Source: Erythrobacter sanguineus (lineage in GTDB: Bacteria > Pseudomonadota > Alphaproteobacteria > Sphingomonadales > Sphingomonadaceae). From it: DNA of 64,000 nucleotides. The notes beneath the pieces were generated by a model that was not told where the DNA came from, did no database searches, and saw only the letters and a list, made by a program, of their open reading frames with translations. The number at the start of each line of letters is the position of its first letter. The first letter of the stretch is position 1. Shown piece by piece: positions 16,816 to 24,864 of the stretch. Both the position numbers and the translations under genes were made by a program. Where the stretch lies: the NCBI RefSeq assembly GCF_900143235.1, contig NZ_FRDF01000015.1, positions 1 to 64,000 on the forward strand, given 5' to 3'.

Positions 16816-17283
16816 ATGACGTTTTTCAGGCCTTTGCTTGTCCTTGTAGCAACCTTCGCGCTGACGGGGTGCGTTCATGCCCGACAAGCCGATTGCCCGT
16901 CTCGGGACGATGCCCGGGCCGAGATCGAGCGGGCCATTCATGATTTCTTCGATGCGCTTCGCAAGGAAGATCAGGGGGCCTTCCAGCGGCTCGTCACCGG
17001 GTCATTCTACGCGTTTGACGTTGGCAAACGCTTCGATGGGCCAGAGCTTTTCGATGTCATCAAGGACGCTCACGCACAGGGTGTGCAGATCAATTGGTCG
17101 CTGGGCGCGATCGATACAGAACTGCAATGCGACGTGGCGTGGTCGGCTTGGGAGAATGTCGGCAGTGTGGGCATCCCGCCCGATCTGGAACCGGTTCGCT
17201 GGCTCGAATCCGCTGTCCTGATTCGCGAGAACGGGGACTGGAAGATCGACTTCTTTCATTCCCAGCGCGCAGCCGAGAACTAG
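16816..17283 (+). CDS. Putative lipoprotein with an NTF2-like (SnoaL/DUF4440-type) domain
   Basis: A 155-residue protein. The leader MTFFRPLLVLVATFALTGCVHA contains a lipobox LTGC, so Cys18 or 19 is probably lipidated and the protein sits in the periplasm on a membrane. The remainder (EIERAIHDFFDALRKEDQGAF, then beta strands ending GDWKIDFFHSQR) is a typical NTF2-like fold. Function unknown. It starts about 120 bases from the divergent amine oxidase gene and is convergent with glpX. Confidence 0.72.
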   Translation: MTFFRPLLVLVATFALTGCVHARQADCPSRDDARAEIERAIHDFFDALRKEDQGAFQRLVTGSFYAFDVGKRFDGPELFDVIKDAHAQGVQINWSLGAIDTELQCDVAWSAWENVGSVGIPPDLEPVRWLESAVLIRENGDWKIDFFHSQRAAEN

Positions 17284-17369
17284 GCAACGGACCGGCCTGA
17301 CGCCCGTTCGTCCGGCTGATCGCCAATGTCATGGCCGCGCTTGTTGCGACCCCTGTTCCTACAAGCCGA

Positions 17370-18386
17370 TCAGGCGATCCGGTGCTCACCTCTGATCCAC
17401 CGCACCGTGCCAGAAGAAGCGCGCATCACCACGCTTTCGGTGGTCATGTAGACTTCGCCTGTCGGCTTGCGGCGGCGCTTGACCCCGTCGAGCAGCGAGC
17501 CTGACGTCACGCCGGTTGCAGCAAAGATGCAATCGCCTTTGGCGAGGTCTTCCAGCTTGTAGATGCGGTCGAGATCGGTGATGCCCCACTTGCGGGCGCG
17601 CGACTTTTCGTCGTCGTTGCGGAACACCAGCCGCCCGTTGAACTGCCCGCCGACGCAGCGCAGCGCGGCCGCCGCCAGCACGCCCTCGGGGGCGCCGCCC
17701 TGGCCCATGTACATGTCGACCGTGGTATCCTCGTCGGTCACCGCGATCACGCCGGCCACGTCCCCGTCGCCGATCAGCACCACGCCGCAGCCGATGCTGC
17801 GCAATTCGGCGATCAGTTCCGCATGACGCGGCCGGTCGAGCACGCAGACGTTGATCTGCGACGGATTGCAGCCCTTGGCCGCGGCGACCGCCATGACATT
17901 TTCGGTCGGCGACTTGGCGAGGTCGATGATGCCTTCGGGATAGCCTGGGCCGACCGCGAGCTTGTCCATATAGACGTCCGGCGCATTGAGAAGGCAGCCT
18001 TCTTCTGCCGCCGCCAGCACTGCCAGCGCATTGGGCCCTGCCTTGGCGGTGATGGTGGTGCCTTCAAGCGGGTCCAGCGCGATGTCGATCTTCGGGCCTT
18101 TGCCCATGCCGACCTTTTCGCCGATGAACAGCATTGGCGCTTCGTCACGTTCGCCCTCGCCGATCACCACGGTGCCGTCCATGTAGAGATTGTCGAACGC
18201 CTTGCGCATCGCCGCGACGGCCGCGGCATCGGCCGCCTTTTCATCGCCGCGCCCGATCAGTTCCGCCGCCGCAATCGCTGCCGCTTCGGTGACGCGCACC
18301 ATTTCCAGCACCAGCACGCGCTGGATCGCGTTTTCGCTCCCGGCTTGCTTGCTTGCAAGGAGGTCGGTATCGGTTGGCGAGTTCAT
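17370..18386 (-). CDS. glpX: Fructose-1,6-bisphosphatase, class II (GlpX)
   Basis: A 338-residue cytosolic phosphatase of gluconeogenesis that hydrolyses fructose 1,6-bisphosphate (some members also sedoheptulose bisphosphate). Signatures are GTVVIGEGERDEAPM, DIALDPLEGTT (metal-binding DPLEGT), and GDGDVAG. The ATG at 18386 is chosen over an in-frame TTG two codons earlier. In sphingomonads glpX usually lies next to homoserine dehydrogenase; here hom is the next minus-strand gene upstream, with a plus-strand secreted-protein gene inserted between them. Confidence 0.95.
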   Translation of the reverse strand: MNSPTDTDLLASKQAGSENAIQRVLVLEMVRVTEAAAIAAAELIGRGDEKAADAAAVAAMRKAFDNLYMDGTVVIGEGERDEAPMLFIGEKVGMGKGPKIDIALDPLEGTTITAKAGPNALAVLAAAEEGCLLNAPDVYMDKLAVGPGYPEGIIDLAKSPTENVMAVAAAKGCNPSQINVCVLDRPRHAELIAELRSIGCGVVLIGDGDVAGVIAVTDEDTTVDMYMGQGGAPEGVLAAAALRCVGGQFNGRLVFRNDDEKSRARKWGITDLDRIYKLEDLAKGDCIFAATGVTSGSLLDGVKRRRKPTGEVYMTTESVVMRASSGTVRWIRGEHRIA

Positions 18387-18462
18387 GCGCAATTCAGCCC
18401 TTTATCGCTCTGGTGCCTGCTCTCGTAGCGTCCAGACTATTCTTGCCCCGGCGCATAAGCTG

Positions 18463-19119
18463 ATGGAGACGGGTTTGTCGAGCAATGCCACGCGCTTCGT
18501 GCCGGGTTTTCGTACCGCCATGTCGGCGCTTGCGCTGATTGCGGCGCCGCTTTTCATGGTGGGTTTTGCAGAACCATTGGCAGCGCAGGATGACAGCGCT
18601 GCGACATCAGGCGCGACACCGCCGCCGGCCGAGCCCGCCCAACCGCAGGAACGCCGACCCATCAACATCATGGTCACCGTCCCAAGGGGCGACGTGAATC
18701 AGGCACAGGCGCAGGAATGTGAAGACCGCGCCGATGCCGGCACGATCAGCGGCGAGATCGTGGTGTGCCGCCAGATCGGCGATGATGGCACCAATTCACT
18801 AAGCGGTAGCCGCGAGGAAGCGCAGAAGCGTTATGCGCAGGAAACCGCCTTCAAGGGCACAGTGCCGCCGCCAGACATGTTCGGCATCGCCGATAACGGC
18901 AAGGGCATCGGGCTTGGCGGGGTGCCGCCTCCAGCGGTATTCATCGACGTCGAAGCCCTGCCCAAGGCCCCCTCCGGTTCCGACGCCGACCGGATTGCCC
19001 GCGGCCTTCCGCCGCTGAACGAGGACCGCGAACTGTCCGAGGAAGAAGAAAAGGCGCGGCGCGAGGCGATGGGGATCAAGACCACTGTTCCGCCCCGGCC
19101 AAAGAAAAAGAAGAAATGA
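18463..19119 (+). CDS. Secreted or periplasmic protein of unknown function
   Basis: A 218-residue protein with an N-terminal hydrophobic segment (MSALALIAAPLFMVGFAEP) and a likely signal-peptidase site after PLAAQ. The mature part is Pro- and Ala-rich at first (TPPPAEPAQPQE), has two cysteines in QECEDRADAGTISGEIVVCR, a Gly/Pro loop near GIGLGGVPPPAVF, and an acidic then lysine-only tail (EDRELSEEEEKARRE to KKKKK). No enzyme motif is visible. An internal ATG at 18520 is an alternative start that keeps the signal peptide. It is divergent from glpX. Confidence 0.7.
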   Translation: METGLSSNATRFVPGFRTAMSALALIAAPLFMVGFAEPLAAQDDSAATSGATPPPAEPAQPQERRPINIMVTVPRGDVNQAQAQECEDRADAGTISGEIVVCRQIGDDGTNSLSGSREEAQKRYAQETAFKGTVPPPDMFGIADNGKGIGLGGVPPPAVFIDVEALPKAPSGSDADRIARGLPPLNEDRELSEEEEKARREAMGIKTTVPPRPKKKKK

Positions 19120-19143
19120 GGCCGGGCGGGTGACGGCCACTGC

Positions 19144-19395
19144 GTGATCGCTCGCCATGCTGCTTGCGGCATGGCGCCTTCCTGTCGGCGCTGGACCATC
19201 ACTGTCGAAGCGTTTCCCCTCCTGCTGGCAGGACCCGATGCGGAGCGGGTGGCGCGCGGGCGGCTGCAGCACGAAAATGAAAATGAAAATGAAAATGAAA
19301 ATGGCATGACGCCGCTGAAACCCGAGCAACGCGCCCGGATCGAAGCGGAACTGGGCCCGCCCGAAACTCGGCAGGCCGATCCCGGCGACGGGTAG
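19144..19395 (+). CDS. Doubtful small ORF containing an Asn-Glu repeat
   Basis: An open frame of 83 codons with a GTG start that lies inside a hairpin and has no ribosome-binding site. The middle encodes five Glu-Asn pairs from a GAAAAT repeat. The part after it, MTPLKPEQRARIEAELGPP, has natural protein composition and might be translated alone from the ATG at 19306 (29 residues). It ends six bases from the convergent hom stop. It could equally be non-coding. Confidence 0.3.
   Translation: MIARHAACGMAPSCRRWTITVEAFPLLLAGPDAERVARGRLQHENENENENENGMTPLKPEQRARIEAELGPPETRQADPGDG
19153..19176. terminator. Hairpin after the secreted-protein gene
   Basis: CGCCATGC and GCATGGCG form a perfect eight-base stem with an eight-base loop, 34 bases after the stop at 19119. 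There is no T run after it, so termination, if any, would be factor-dependent or the stem may only stabilise the mRNA end. Confidence 0.35.
19273..19302. repeat. Hexanucleotide tandem repeat (GAAAAT)5
   Basis: Five perfect copies of GAAAAT in an otherwise high-GC region. The unit length is a multiple of three, so copy-number change would not shift a reading frame. It is AT-rich and strikingly unlike its surroundings. Confidence 0.9.
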
Positions 19396-19400
19396 CTACG

Positions 19401-20729
19401 CTAGAGCGGCAAAATCGGCAGCACCAGCGGTTCACCCGTGAGGCTTTCTGATCCTTCGAGCAGTGTCAGCGCGGCGGACACGTTGGCTTCCTGCCCTTCG
19501 TGGGTCACCATCGCCACCATCACTTCACCCGCTGCGTTGCCGCGACCTTGCTGGATCAGGCTTTCGATCGACACATTGCCGTCGCGCATCGCGGCGGTGA
19601 TCTCGGCCAGCACGCCGGGGCGATCCTTGACCATGAAGCGGATATAGGTGCGCTCGGTCCGGTGGCCCGGTTCGGCAGGGGGCAAGGCGGCGAGCTGTGC
19701 CACGGGAATCGAGAACGGCGCGCCCACTTCATCGCGGGCAATATCGATCAGGTCTGCCGCGACCGCACTCGCGGTCGGCCCGTCGCCTGCGCCCGCCCCC
19801 TGAAACAGCAGGCGTCCGGAAAAATTGCCCTCGGCCACGACCGCATTGGTCGGCCCGTCAACCGCGCTCAAGGGGTGGCCTCTGGCGACAAGGCACGGGC
19901 GCACGCGTTGCAGCAGGCGCGGGCCATCTTCGGTGTCCTCGACATCGGCCTCGCCGATCAGGCGGATGACGAACCCCAGCGCATCGGCCTGTGCGATATC
20001 GGCAGCGCGCACCTGGGTGATACCGCACACCCGCACGCCGGCAAAATCCACCCGCGTGCCGAAGCCGATGGCAGAAAGGATCGCCAGCTTGTGCGCCGCG
20101 TCCACGCCTTCGATGTCGAAGGCTGGATCAGCCTCGGCAAAGCCGCGCGCTTGCGCTTCGGCCAGCACATCGGCGAAATCGGCCCCGGTGCGCTCCATGG
20201 TCGAGAGGATATAATTGCAGGTCCCGTTGAGGATGCCGTAGACCTTGGTCAGCGCATTGGCGCTGGTGCCTTCGCGCAGCCCCTTGATCACCGGGATCCC
20301 GCCCGCGACCGCCGCTTCGAATTTCAAGGCAACGTTGTTGGCCTCGGCCAGTTCGGCCAGCTCCAGCCCGTGATGCGCGATCATCGCCTTGTTGGCAGTG
20401 ACCAGAGCCTTGCCTGCCGACAGCGCCGCGCGCGAGAGCGCGAGCGCCGGACCGTCAGACCCGCCGACCAGTTCCACCACCACATCGACATCATCGCGCC
20501 GGGCGAGCGCGCTCATGTCGTCTTCCCATGCAAAGCCGCTGATATCGACCCCGCGATTCTTGCTCCGATCGCGCGCGCTTACCGCCACCACCTCGATTCG
20601 CCGCCCCGCGCGGGCAGAGATGATCCCCGCATTGGTGGCGAGCAGCCGGATGACCCCGGCGCCGACGGTGCCGAGACCGGCGATGGCGATCCGAAGAGGG
20701 GCAGTGCGAAGCGGGGCGGTGGTGGTCAA
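19401..20729 (-). CDS. hom: Homoserine dehydrogenase
   Basis: A 442-residue enzyme reducing aspartate semialdehyde to homoserine, the branch point to threonine, methionine and isoleucine. The N-terminal Rossmann motif is IAIAGLGTVGAGV (residues 14-26); GILNGTCNYIL, AEADPAFDIEGVDAAHKLAIL and the catalytic Lys in HKLA are diagnostic. The last 90 residues are an ACT domain (FMVKDRPGVLAEITAAMRDG) for allosteric control. The start is TTG at 20729, supported by TGGAGG five bases upstream and by the absence of an ATG before the Rossmann strand. Confidence 0.95.
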   Translation of the reverse strand: MTTTAPLRTAPLRIAIAGLGTVGAGVIRLLATNAGIISARAGRRIEVVAVSARDRSKNRGVDISGFAWEDDMSALARRDDVDVVVELVGGSDGPALALSRAALSAGKALVTANKAMIAHHGLELAELAEANNVALKFEAAVAGGIPVIKGLREGTSANALTKVYGILNGTCNYILSTMERTGADFADVLAEAQARGFAEADPAFDIEGVDAAHKLAILSAIGFGTRVDFAGVRVCGITQVRAADIAQADALGFVIRLIGEADVEDTEDGPRLLQRVRPCLVARGHPLSAVDGPTNAVVAEGNFSGRLLFQGAGAGDGPTASAVAADLIDIARDEVGAPFSIPVAQLAALPPAEPGHRTERTYIRFMVKDRPGVLAEITAAMRDGNVSIESLIQQGRGNAAGEVMVAMVTHEGQEANVSAALTLLEGSESLTGEPLVLPILPL

Positions 20730-20798
20730 GCGGGCCTCCAGACGTTGTCGGAGAGCGCGCTTAACCTGCCTCTGCGCGTGGTCAACCCGCCTTGCGGC

Positions 20799-21692
20799 TT
20801 ACTCGCCTTTGGTGATGCGCCGTTCGCATGGGCCGAGCGCCTCGATCACGAAGGCATAATCGCTTGCTGCCAGCCGCCGTGGCACAGGGTCACGGGCAAG
20901 ATTGGCGTTGCTCGGCAGCTGCGGTGGCAGCGCGCAGGCAAGCCGATACCAGCGCAGGGTTTCAGGCGCGGGCGGGCGAGCGGACGAATCGATGATCTCG
21001 CCCCACGACACGCCCCATTGCACCCGCTGCCCCGGACGGCGCAGGACCGTGATCGAAACCGGCGAGCGGTCGTCGGTGGCAAGGAATATCTGGGTTTCCG
21101 ATTCGCCCGCCAGCGTTCCGGGCACGGCAAGTGCATCGCTGATCCCGGTGATGCGCGGCGGCGGATCGGCGGCATAGACCTCGTTCAGCACCGGCCGCAG
21201 CTGCGCTTCGAGTGCGGGCGTGTAGGCCAGCTGCGCCGCCGGACTGACCAGCCGCACCTCGCCCGCGCGGCCCGCAACAATATCGGCGAACAGCACCATC
21301 TCGCGGTTCTTCAGCTTGGGCACCTTGCCCCTGGCATCAAGCGGCATGTCGACGAGATAGGCGAGGCTCTCACCCACCGCGCTGCGGCCGGCGATCAGGG
21401 CAACTGTCTGTGCCTCGATATAGAGGCGGGCGAATCCGGGGGCGAGACCGGGCGCGCGTTCCGGCTTGAGCGCCGTCTGGCGCCGAATCCTTGCACGAAT
21501 GACAAGGTCGGCGGCATTCGAAAGCGTGGCCAGATCGGCATAGGTCGGCCCATCAGGCGCATCTGGGGCAAACGCCGTAGGGGACTGGGCAAAGGCCGCG
21601 GAAGAACCAAGGGTCAACCCGGTCGCCGCGACCCAATGCACCGCCATACGTTTGGAAAAACACCTTAATTTCCAGTTAACCTGTCGCTTCAT
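20799..21692 (-). CDS. Conserved secreted protein of unknown function
   Basis: About 297 residues with a basic N-terminus (MKRQVNWKLRCFSKR) and a signal peptide MAVHWVAATGLTLGSSAAFA cleaved before QSP. The mature protein repeatedly uses beta-type segments (ADLVIRARIRRQTALKPE, LAYLVDMPLDARGKVPKL, GEVRLVSPAAQLAY) and has two Cys in its C-terminal half (RLACALPP and LGPCERR), which could form a disulfide. GTG 21704 and ATG 21647 are alternative starts. It lies upstream of hom on the same strand, 69 bases away. No function can be assigned. Confidence 0.68.
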   Translation of the reverse strand: MKRQVNWKLRCFSKRMAVHWVAATGLTLGSSAAFAQSPTAFAPDAPDGPTYADLATLSNAADLVIRARIRRQTALKPERAPGLAPGFARLYIEAQTVALIAGRSAVGESLAYLVDMPLDARGKVPKLKNREMVLFADIVAGRAGEVRLVSPAAQLAYTPALEAQLRPVLNEVYAADPPPRITGISDALAVPGTLAGESETQIFLATDDRSPVSITVLRRPGQRVQWGVSWGEIIDSSARPPAPETLRWYRLACALPPQLPSNANLARDPVPRRLAASDYAFVIEALGPCERRITKGE

Positions 21693-21704
21693 TGCTGCTT
21701 TCAC

Positions 21705-22078
21705 CCGCTGGTTCCTGCGTCGTTTCTAACACCCTCCATTGCACATTGCGCGCAGTGAATCCGCCCTGAACCGATAAAGCGTTTGATTGGGTAGGGCTTG
21801 CTCGTTAAAGCCCCGAAAGCTGATCGCACGGGACTGGGGACATTGCCGCGCGGTGGGTATGGTTGTGCATTTGTGCGAATGCCCGCGTATGCGGCTTTGT
21901 GGAGTGCGTGCCAGTCGGGGTTGGACGAGGCGATAAGGTGCCATTGCGCGCTCGCGGTCTCAATTCCCGGCATGGGAGGACTGAAATTTACGGGATCTGC
22001 CTGCCGGCGTGCTTGGTCGGCGGGCGGTAATTGTGCCGGGCATCTTGTCCGGCCTGAAATTGGAGAGAAAGCGACTGG
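21705..22078. other. Divergent promoter region between the secreted-protein gene and tonB
   Basis: About 370 bases with no credible gene: open frames here lack ribosome-binding sites and protein character. The region must hold the promoters of the minus-strand secreted-protein gene and the plus-strand tonB-exbB-exbD operon. No clear Fur box, riboswitch or strong inverted repeat was recognised. GAGAGAAAG just before 22079 is the tonB ribosome-binding site. Confidence 0.4.
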
Positions 22079-22744
22079 ATGGCCTACGCTGACCAACAAC
22101 AGAGTGGAAACAGGGTCGTTTCCATCGGCATCGTGGTGGTGATCCATTTGTTGATCGGGTACCTCCTCGTCACCGGCCTTGCTATCAATGCAGTGAAGCA
22201 GGTCGTCGAGCGGGTGACTACGGTCGACATCGAGGAACCCCCGCCCCCTGAGGAACCGGACGAGCCGCCGCCAGAGCAACCGGATGTGGCGCCGCCGCCG
22301 CCGGTCGCGCCGCCGCCGCCGATCAACATCGCCCCGGCTCCGCCGCCGATACAGACGCAGCCGACGATTCCGCCGCCGTCACCGCCGGCTTTGCGGATTC
22401 CGCCGCCTGCGCCGGTCGCGCCACCTGCGCCTCCGCCCGCGCCGTCCAAGGCACGCGGTGCGCGCACCAAGAACGAGCGTAGCTGGGCGTCCCGCATTCA
22501 GGAAAACTATCCTGCCCGCGCCCTGCGCGAGGAAATCGAGGGCACCGTCGGCGTGCGCGTCACCGTGACGCCCGACGGCCGCGCCACCGGCTGTTCGGTC
22601 ACCGCCTCCAGCGGTTCGGATATCCTCGACAAGGCCGCCTGCGCCGGCATGGAACGTTATGCCCGGTTCGAACCGGCGCTTGACGATGCTGGCAACCCGA
22701 CCAGCGGCGGCTACGCGACGCGGATCACCTATCGTTTGAACTGA
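22079..22744 (+). CDS. tonB: TonB energy-transducing protein
   Basis: A 221-residue TonB, which spans the periplasm and passes proton-motive energy to outer-membrane receptors. A single membrane helix lies at residues 13-34 (VVSIGIVVVIHLLIGYLL), followed by a long proline-rich stretch at roughly 52-125 with PPPP runs, and a C-terminal TonB domain from SWASRIQENYPARAL to the end, including VTVTPDGRATGCSV. Two Cys in the C-terminal domain (GCSV and AACAG) may pair. First gene of the tonB-exbB-exbD-exbD operon. Confidence 0.93.
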   Translation: MAYADQQQSGNRVVSIGIVVVIHLLIGYLLVTGLAINAVKQVVERVTTVDIEEPPPPEEPDEPPPEQPDVAPPPPVAPPPPINIAPAPPPIQTQPTIPPPSPPALRIPPPAPVAPPAPPPAPSKARGARTKNERSWASRIQENYPARALREEIEGTVGVRVTVTPDGRATGCSVTASSGSDILDKAACAGMERYARFEPALDDAGNPTSGGYATRITYRLN

Positions 22745-22819
22745 CGGACCAATCCGGTCACGGCCTTGGTGGAGAAGGCCGCGACCACCAGGACAATTCT
22801 TTCAAGAGGACTACTCGCA

Positions 22820-23599
22820 ATGAACCTTATCATTCTCGCCGCGGCTGCCGAGGCACCCGAAAACAAGTTCGGCTTCGTCGAAGCCATGAAGGAAGGCGGC
22901 CCGGTTGCCTGGTCGATCCTTGCCGTGATGATCATCATGAGCGTCGGCTCGTTCTACATCCTGTTCACCAAGCTGTTCGAGCAGAACAAGATCATGAAGC
23001 AGTACAAGGCCGTGCAGACCAGCTTCTGGCGTGCGGGCAGCCTACGTGAAGGCGCCACCAAGCTTGAAAAGGACAGCGCATGGCGCCAGCTCGCCGATGA
23101 TGCGGTCAAGGCCCAGGACGAGCATGGCAAGATGACCGACAGCCTCGAATCGCATGATTACATGCATGGGTCGATGCAGCGTTCGGAAGATTCGATCAAC
23201 GCGGTGCTCTCGGGCGGTCTGCCGTTCCTCGCATCGGTCGGTGCGACCGCGCCGTTCATCGGCCTGCTCGGCACCGTGATCGGGATCTACCGCGCGCTGA
23301 TCAACATCGGGATCGCCGGTTCGGCATCGATCGACAAGGTCGCGGGCCCCGTCGGTGAAGCACTGATCATGACCGCGATCGGTCTGCTCGTCGCTGTGCC
23401 TGCGGTGCTTGCGTTTAACTGGCTGCAGTCGCGCAACCGCCGGATCAGCGAGCTGCTCAACAGCTTCTCGACCGACATTCTCGCCTTCATCAACTCGAAC
23501 GGTGCGGTGAAGCCAGCCCCGACGACGGCGGCTCCGGCAACGAAGCCGGCCAAGCCCGCCACCACCACCGGCGGCGTCGCGACCGCTCCCAAGTCCTGA
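22820..23599 (+). CDS. exbB: ExbB/TolQ-family proton-channel protein
   Basis: A 259-residue inner-membrane protein of the MotA/TolQ/ExbB family that forms the pentameric stator around ExbD. Membrane helices are at about 29-51 (VAWSILAVMIIM), 134-156 (LPFLASVGATAPFIGLLGT, the signature region) and 183-202. The last 30 residues are an Ala/Thr/Pro/Lys-rich tail (PAPTTAAPATKPAKPA) not found in short ExbB proteins. ATG 22820 is preceded by AAGAGGA, better than the far upstream in-frame codon. Second gene of the operon, 75 bases after tonB. Confidence 0.92.
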   Translation: MNLIILAAAAEAPENKFGFVEAMKEGGPVAWSILAVMIIMSVGSFYILFTKLFEQNKIMKQYKAVQTSFWRAGSLREGATKLEKDSAWRQLADDAVKAQDEHGKMTDSLESHDYMHGSMQRSEDSINAVLSGGLPFLASVGATAPFIGLLGTVIGIYRALINIGIAGSASIDKVAGPVGEALIMTAIGLLVAVPAVLAFNWLQSRNRRISELLNSFSTDILAFINSNGAVKPAPTTAAPATKPAKPATTTGGVATAPKS

Positions 23600-23662
23600 T
23601 CGGAAGGTTCCGGCGGAACCCTGTGCGCCCATAGCGTGCAGGCTCCGCCGGGCCGCCGGTCG

Positions 23663-23682
23663 GCCTGCCCGCTGCGGCAGGC
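23663..23682. promoter_or_regulatory. Intercistronic hairpin between exbB and exbD
   Basis: GCCTGCC and GGCAGGC pair perfectly around a six-base loop in the 131-base gap between exbB and exbD; a second small stem GGTTCC-GGC-GGAACC lies 35 bases earlier. The gap is far longer than others in the operon. Such stems can stabilise the upstream mRNA or partly terminate transcription, which would fit the need for more ExbB than ExbD. No T tract follows. Confidence 0.35.
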
Positions 23683-23731
23683 GCGACGGATGCTTTCAAG
23701 TCAAGATTTTTGACACAGGTAGGAATTCACA

Positions 23732-24262
23732 ATGGCGATTTCGACGGGAGGCGGGGCCGATACCCCAATGTCCGACATCAACACCACGCCGCTGGTGGAC
23801 GTGATGCTGGTGCTCCTGATCATCTTCCTCATCGCGGTTCCGGTGGCGATCCAGACGATCGAGAAGCTGGAAATTCCGGTGTTCGAATCGATCGAATCTA
23901 AGGACAAGGCGGAAAACCTGCTGCTTACGATCAGCACCACCGATGCCGACGGTCGCAGCGCAGGGGAACCGGGTTTCACTGGCGCATCGCGACAGGGTGA
24001 ATGCCGGGTCTACTTCAACAACATCACGCCCGTGACGTCGGAGGAGCTCTACGACCAGGCCTTTACGCGGCTTGATAACATCGTGACCCGTGCAGGTGGC
24101 CCGGAAGCCATCATGCGCGAGCCCGATCTTATCCCGCAGGTTCACATCCGCGGCGACGTCAACGCGCCGTGGCGCTGCGTCGCCGGGGCGATCTACAACG
24201 TGCAGGCCGCCGGCTATCCGACCGTAGGGTTCATTTCGAACCCGGTCGATCCGAACGGCTGA
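23732..24262 (+). CDS. exbD: ExbD/TolR-family biopolymer transport protein (first copy)
   Basis: A 176-residue protein with one membrane helix at about 20-40 (NTTPLVDVMLVLLIIFLIA). Asp23 is the proton-carrying residue of the family. The periplasmic part is longer than usual and has two Cys (GECRVYF and WRCVAG), which may pair; it ends GYPTVGFISNPVDPNG, the typical ExbD end strand. It works with ExbB and TonB. A TAGGAA lies before the ATG. Followed by the second exbD after 32 bases. Confidence 0.92.
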   Translation: MAISTGGGADTPMSDINTTPLVDVMLVLLIIFLIAVPVAIQTIEKLEIPVFESIESKDKAENLLLTISTTDADGRSAGEPGFTGASRQGECRVYFNNITPVTSEELYDQAFTRLDNIVTRAGGPEAIMREPDLIPQVHIRGDVNAPWRCVAGAIYNVQAAGYPTVGFISNPVDPNG

Positions 24263-24294
24263 TCCGGCATCACGCGATTTAAGGAGTAACTGAC

Positions 24295-24726
24295 ATGGGT
24301 ATGTCCGGAGGAAAGCTCGACGGCCAACCGATGATCGACATGAACATGACGCCGCTGATCGACGTTTTGCTCGTTCTGCTGATCATGTTCATCATCACCA
24401 TCCCGGTGGCGACCCACTCGGTCGACATCGATCTGCCGCAGGGCAACCCGCCGCCGCAGGATGTGGTTGTCGATCCGATCAAGAACAAGCTGATCCTGAC
24501 CGATCAGGACCAGATCCTGTGGAACGGCACCCCGGTGAACGAAGGCCAGCTGATTACGCTGCTGGCCGAAACCACCCGGATGTCGACCGAGCCCGAATTG
24601 CAGTTCGAGCCCGAAGCGCTCGCGAGCTATGAAATCTCGGCCCGCGTGCTGCAGGATATCAAGTCCTCGGGCGTGACCAAGTTCGGCTTCGTCGGCAACG
24701 AGAAGTACCGCACTTTCGGCAAGTAA
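24295..24726 (+). CDS. exbD: ExbD/TolR-family biopolymer transport protein (second copy)
   Basis: A 143-residue ExbD of normal length. The helix is MTPLIDVLLVLLIMFIITIP with Asp23 in the conserved place, and the periplasmic domain ends TKFGFVGNEKYRTFGK. AAGGAG lies before the ATG. Two exbD genes with different periplasmic domains behind one exbB is the common sphingomonad layout. A strong intrinsic terminator follows 39 bases after the stop, so this closes the operon. Confidence 0.93.
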   Translation: MGMSGGKLDGQPMIDMNMTPLIDVLLVLLIMFIITIPVATHSVDIDLPQGNPPPQDVVVDPIKNKLILTDQDQILWNGTPVNEGQLITLLAETTRMSTEPELQFEPEALASYEISARVLQDIKSSGVTKFGFVGNEKYRTFGK

Positions 24727-24764
24727 GCTTCAGAGGCGCCGCAGGGTACCTCAAGAGTAGTCCA

Positions 24765-24797
24765 AAGGGGCGTTGCGAGCGATCGCAGCGCCCCTTT
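24765..24797 (+). terminator. Intrinsic terminator of the tonB-exb operon
   Basis: AAGGGGCG (24765-24772) pairs with CGCCCCTT (24789-24796); inside, TGCGA pairs with TCGCA after one T/G mismatch, around a four-base loop GCGA. A short T-rich TTTCTC follows. It lies 39 bases after the second exbD stop. Confidence 0.75.
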
Positions 24798-24815
24798 CTC
24801 GCGGCCCCCGCACAA

Positions 24816-24831
24816 TGTTTCACGTGAAACA
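24816..24831. promoter_or_regulatory. parS: parS site, ParB-binding centromere
   Basis: TGTTTCACGTGAAACA is a perfect match to the 16-base bacterial parS consensus. ParB binds and spreads from it, and in alphaproteobacteria the ParB-parS complex also recruits the MipZ division inhibitor, encoded here at 30.4-31.3 kb. The site lies in the non-coding gap after the exb terminator. A second perfect site is at 54502-54517. Confidence 0.9.
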
Positions 24832-24864
24832 TTTGCGGAACATTGAGCCAGCGCGACCAATCCG

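Noticed and set aside
19273-19302. (GAAAAT)5 as a phase-variation switch
   Set aside because: The six-base unit does not change frame, and the ORF around it is doubtful; at most it changes length or spacing.
19401-20729. SAM or threonine-type leader upstream of hom
   Set aside because: Only 69 bases separate hom from the preceding gene; no riboswitch core or leader peptide rich in Thr/Ile/Met was seen.
19500-21668. A very long open frame (722 codons) on the plus strand opposite hom and the secreted-protein gene
   Set aside because: It is antisense to clear genes, has no domain pattern and the Arg/His/Gly-rich composition usual for shadows of high-GC genes.
24816-24831. The TGTTTCACGTGAAACA palindrome as a second terminator for the exb operon
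   Set aside because: It is an exact parS match and a proper terminator with its own T tract already lies just before it.
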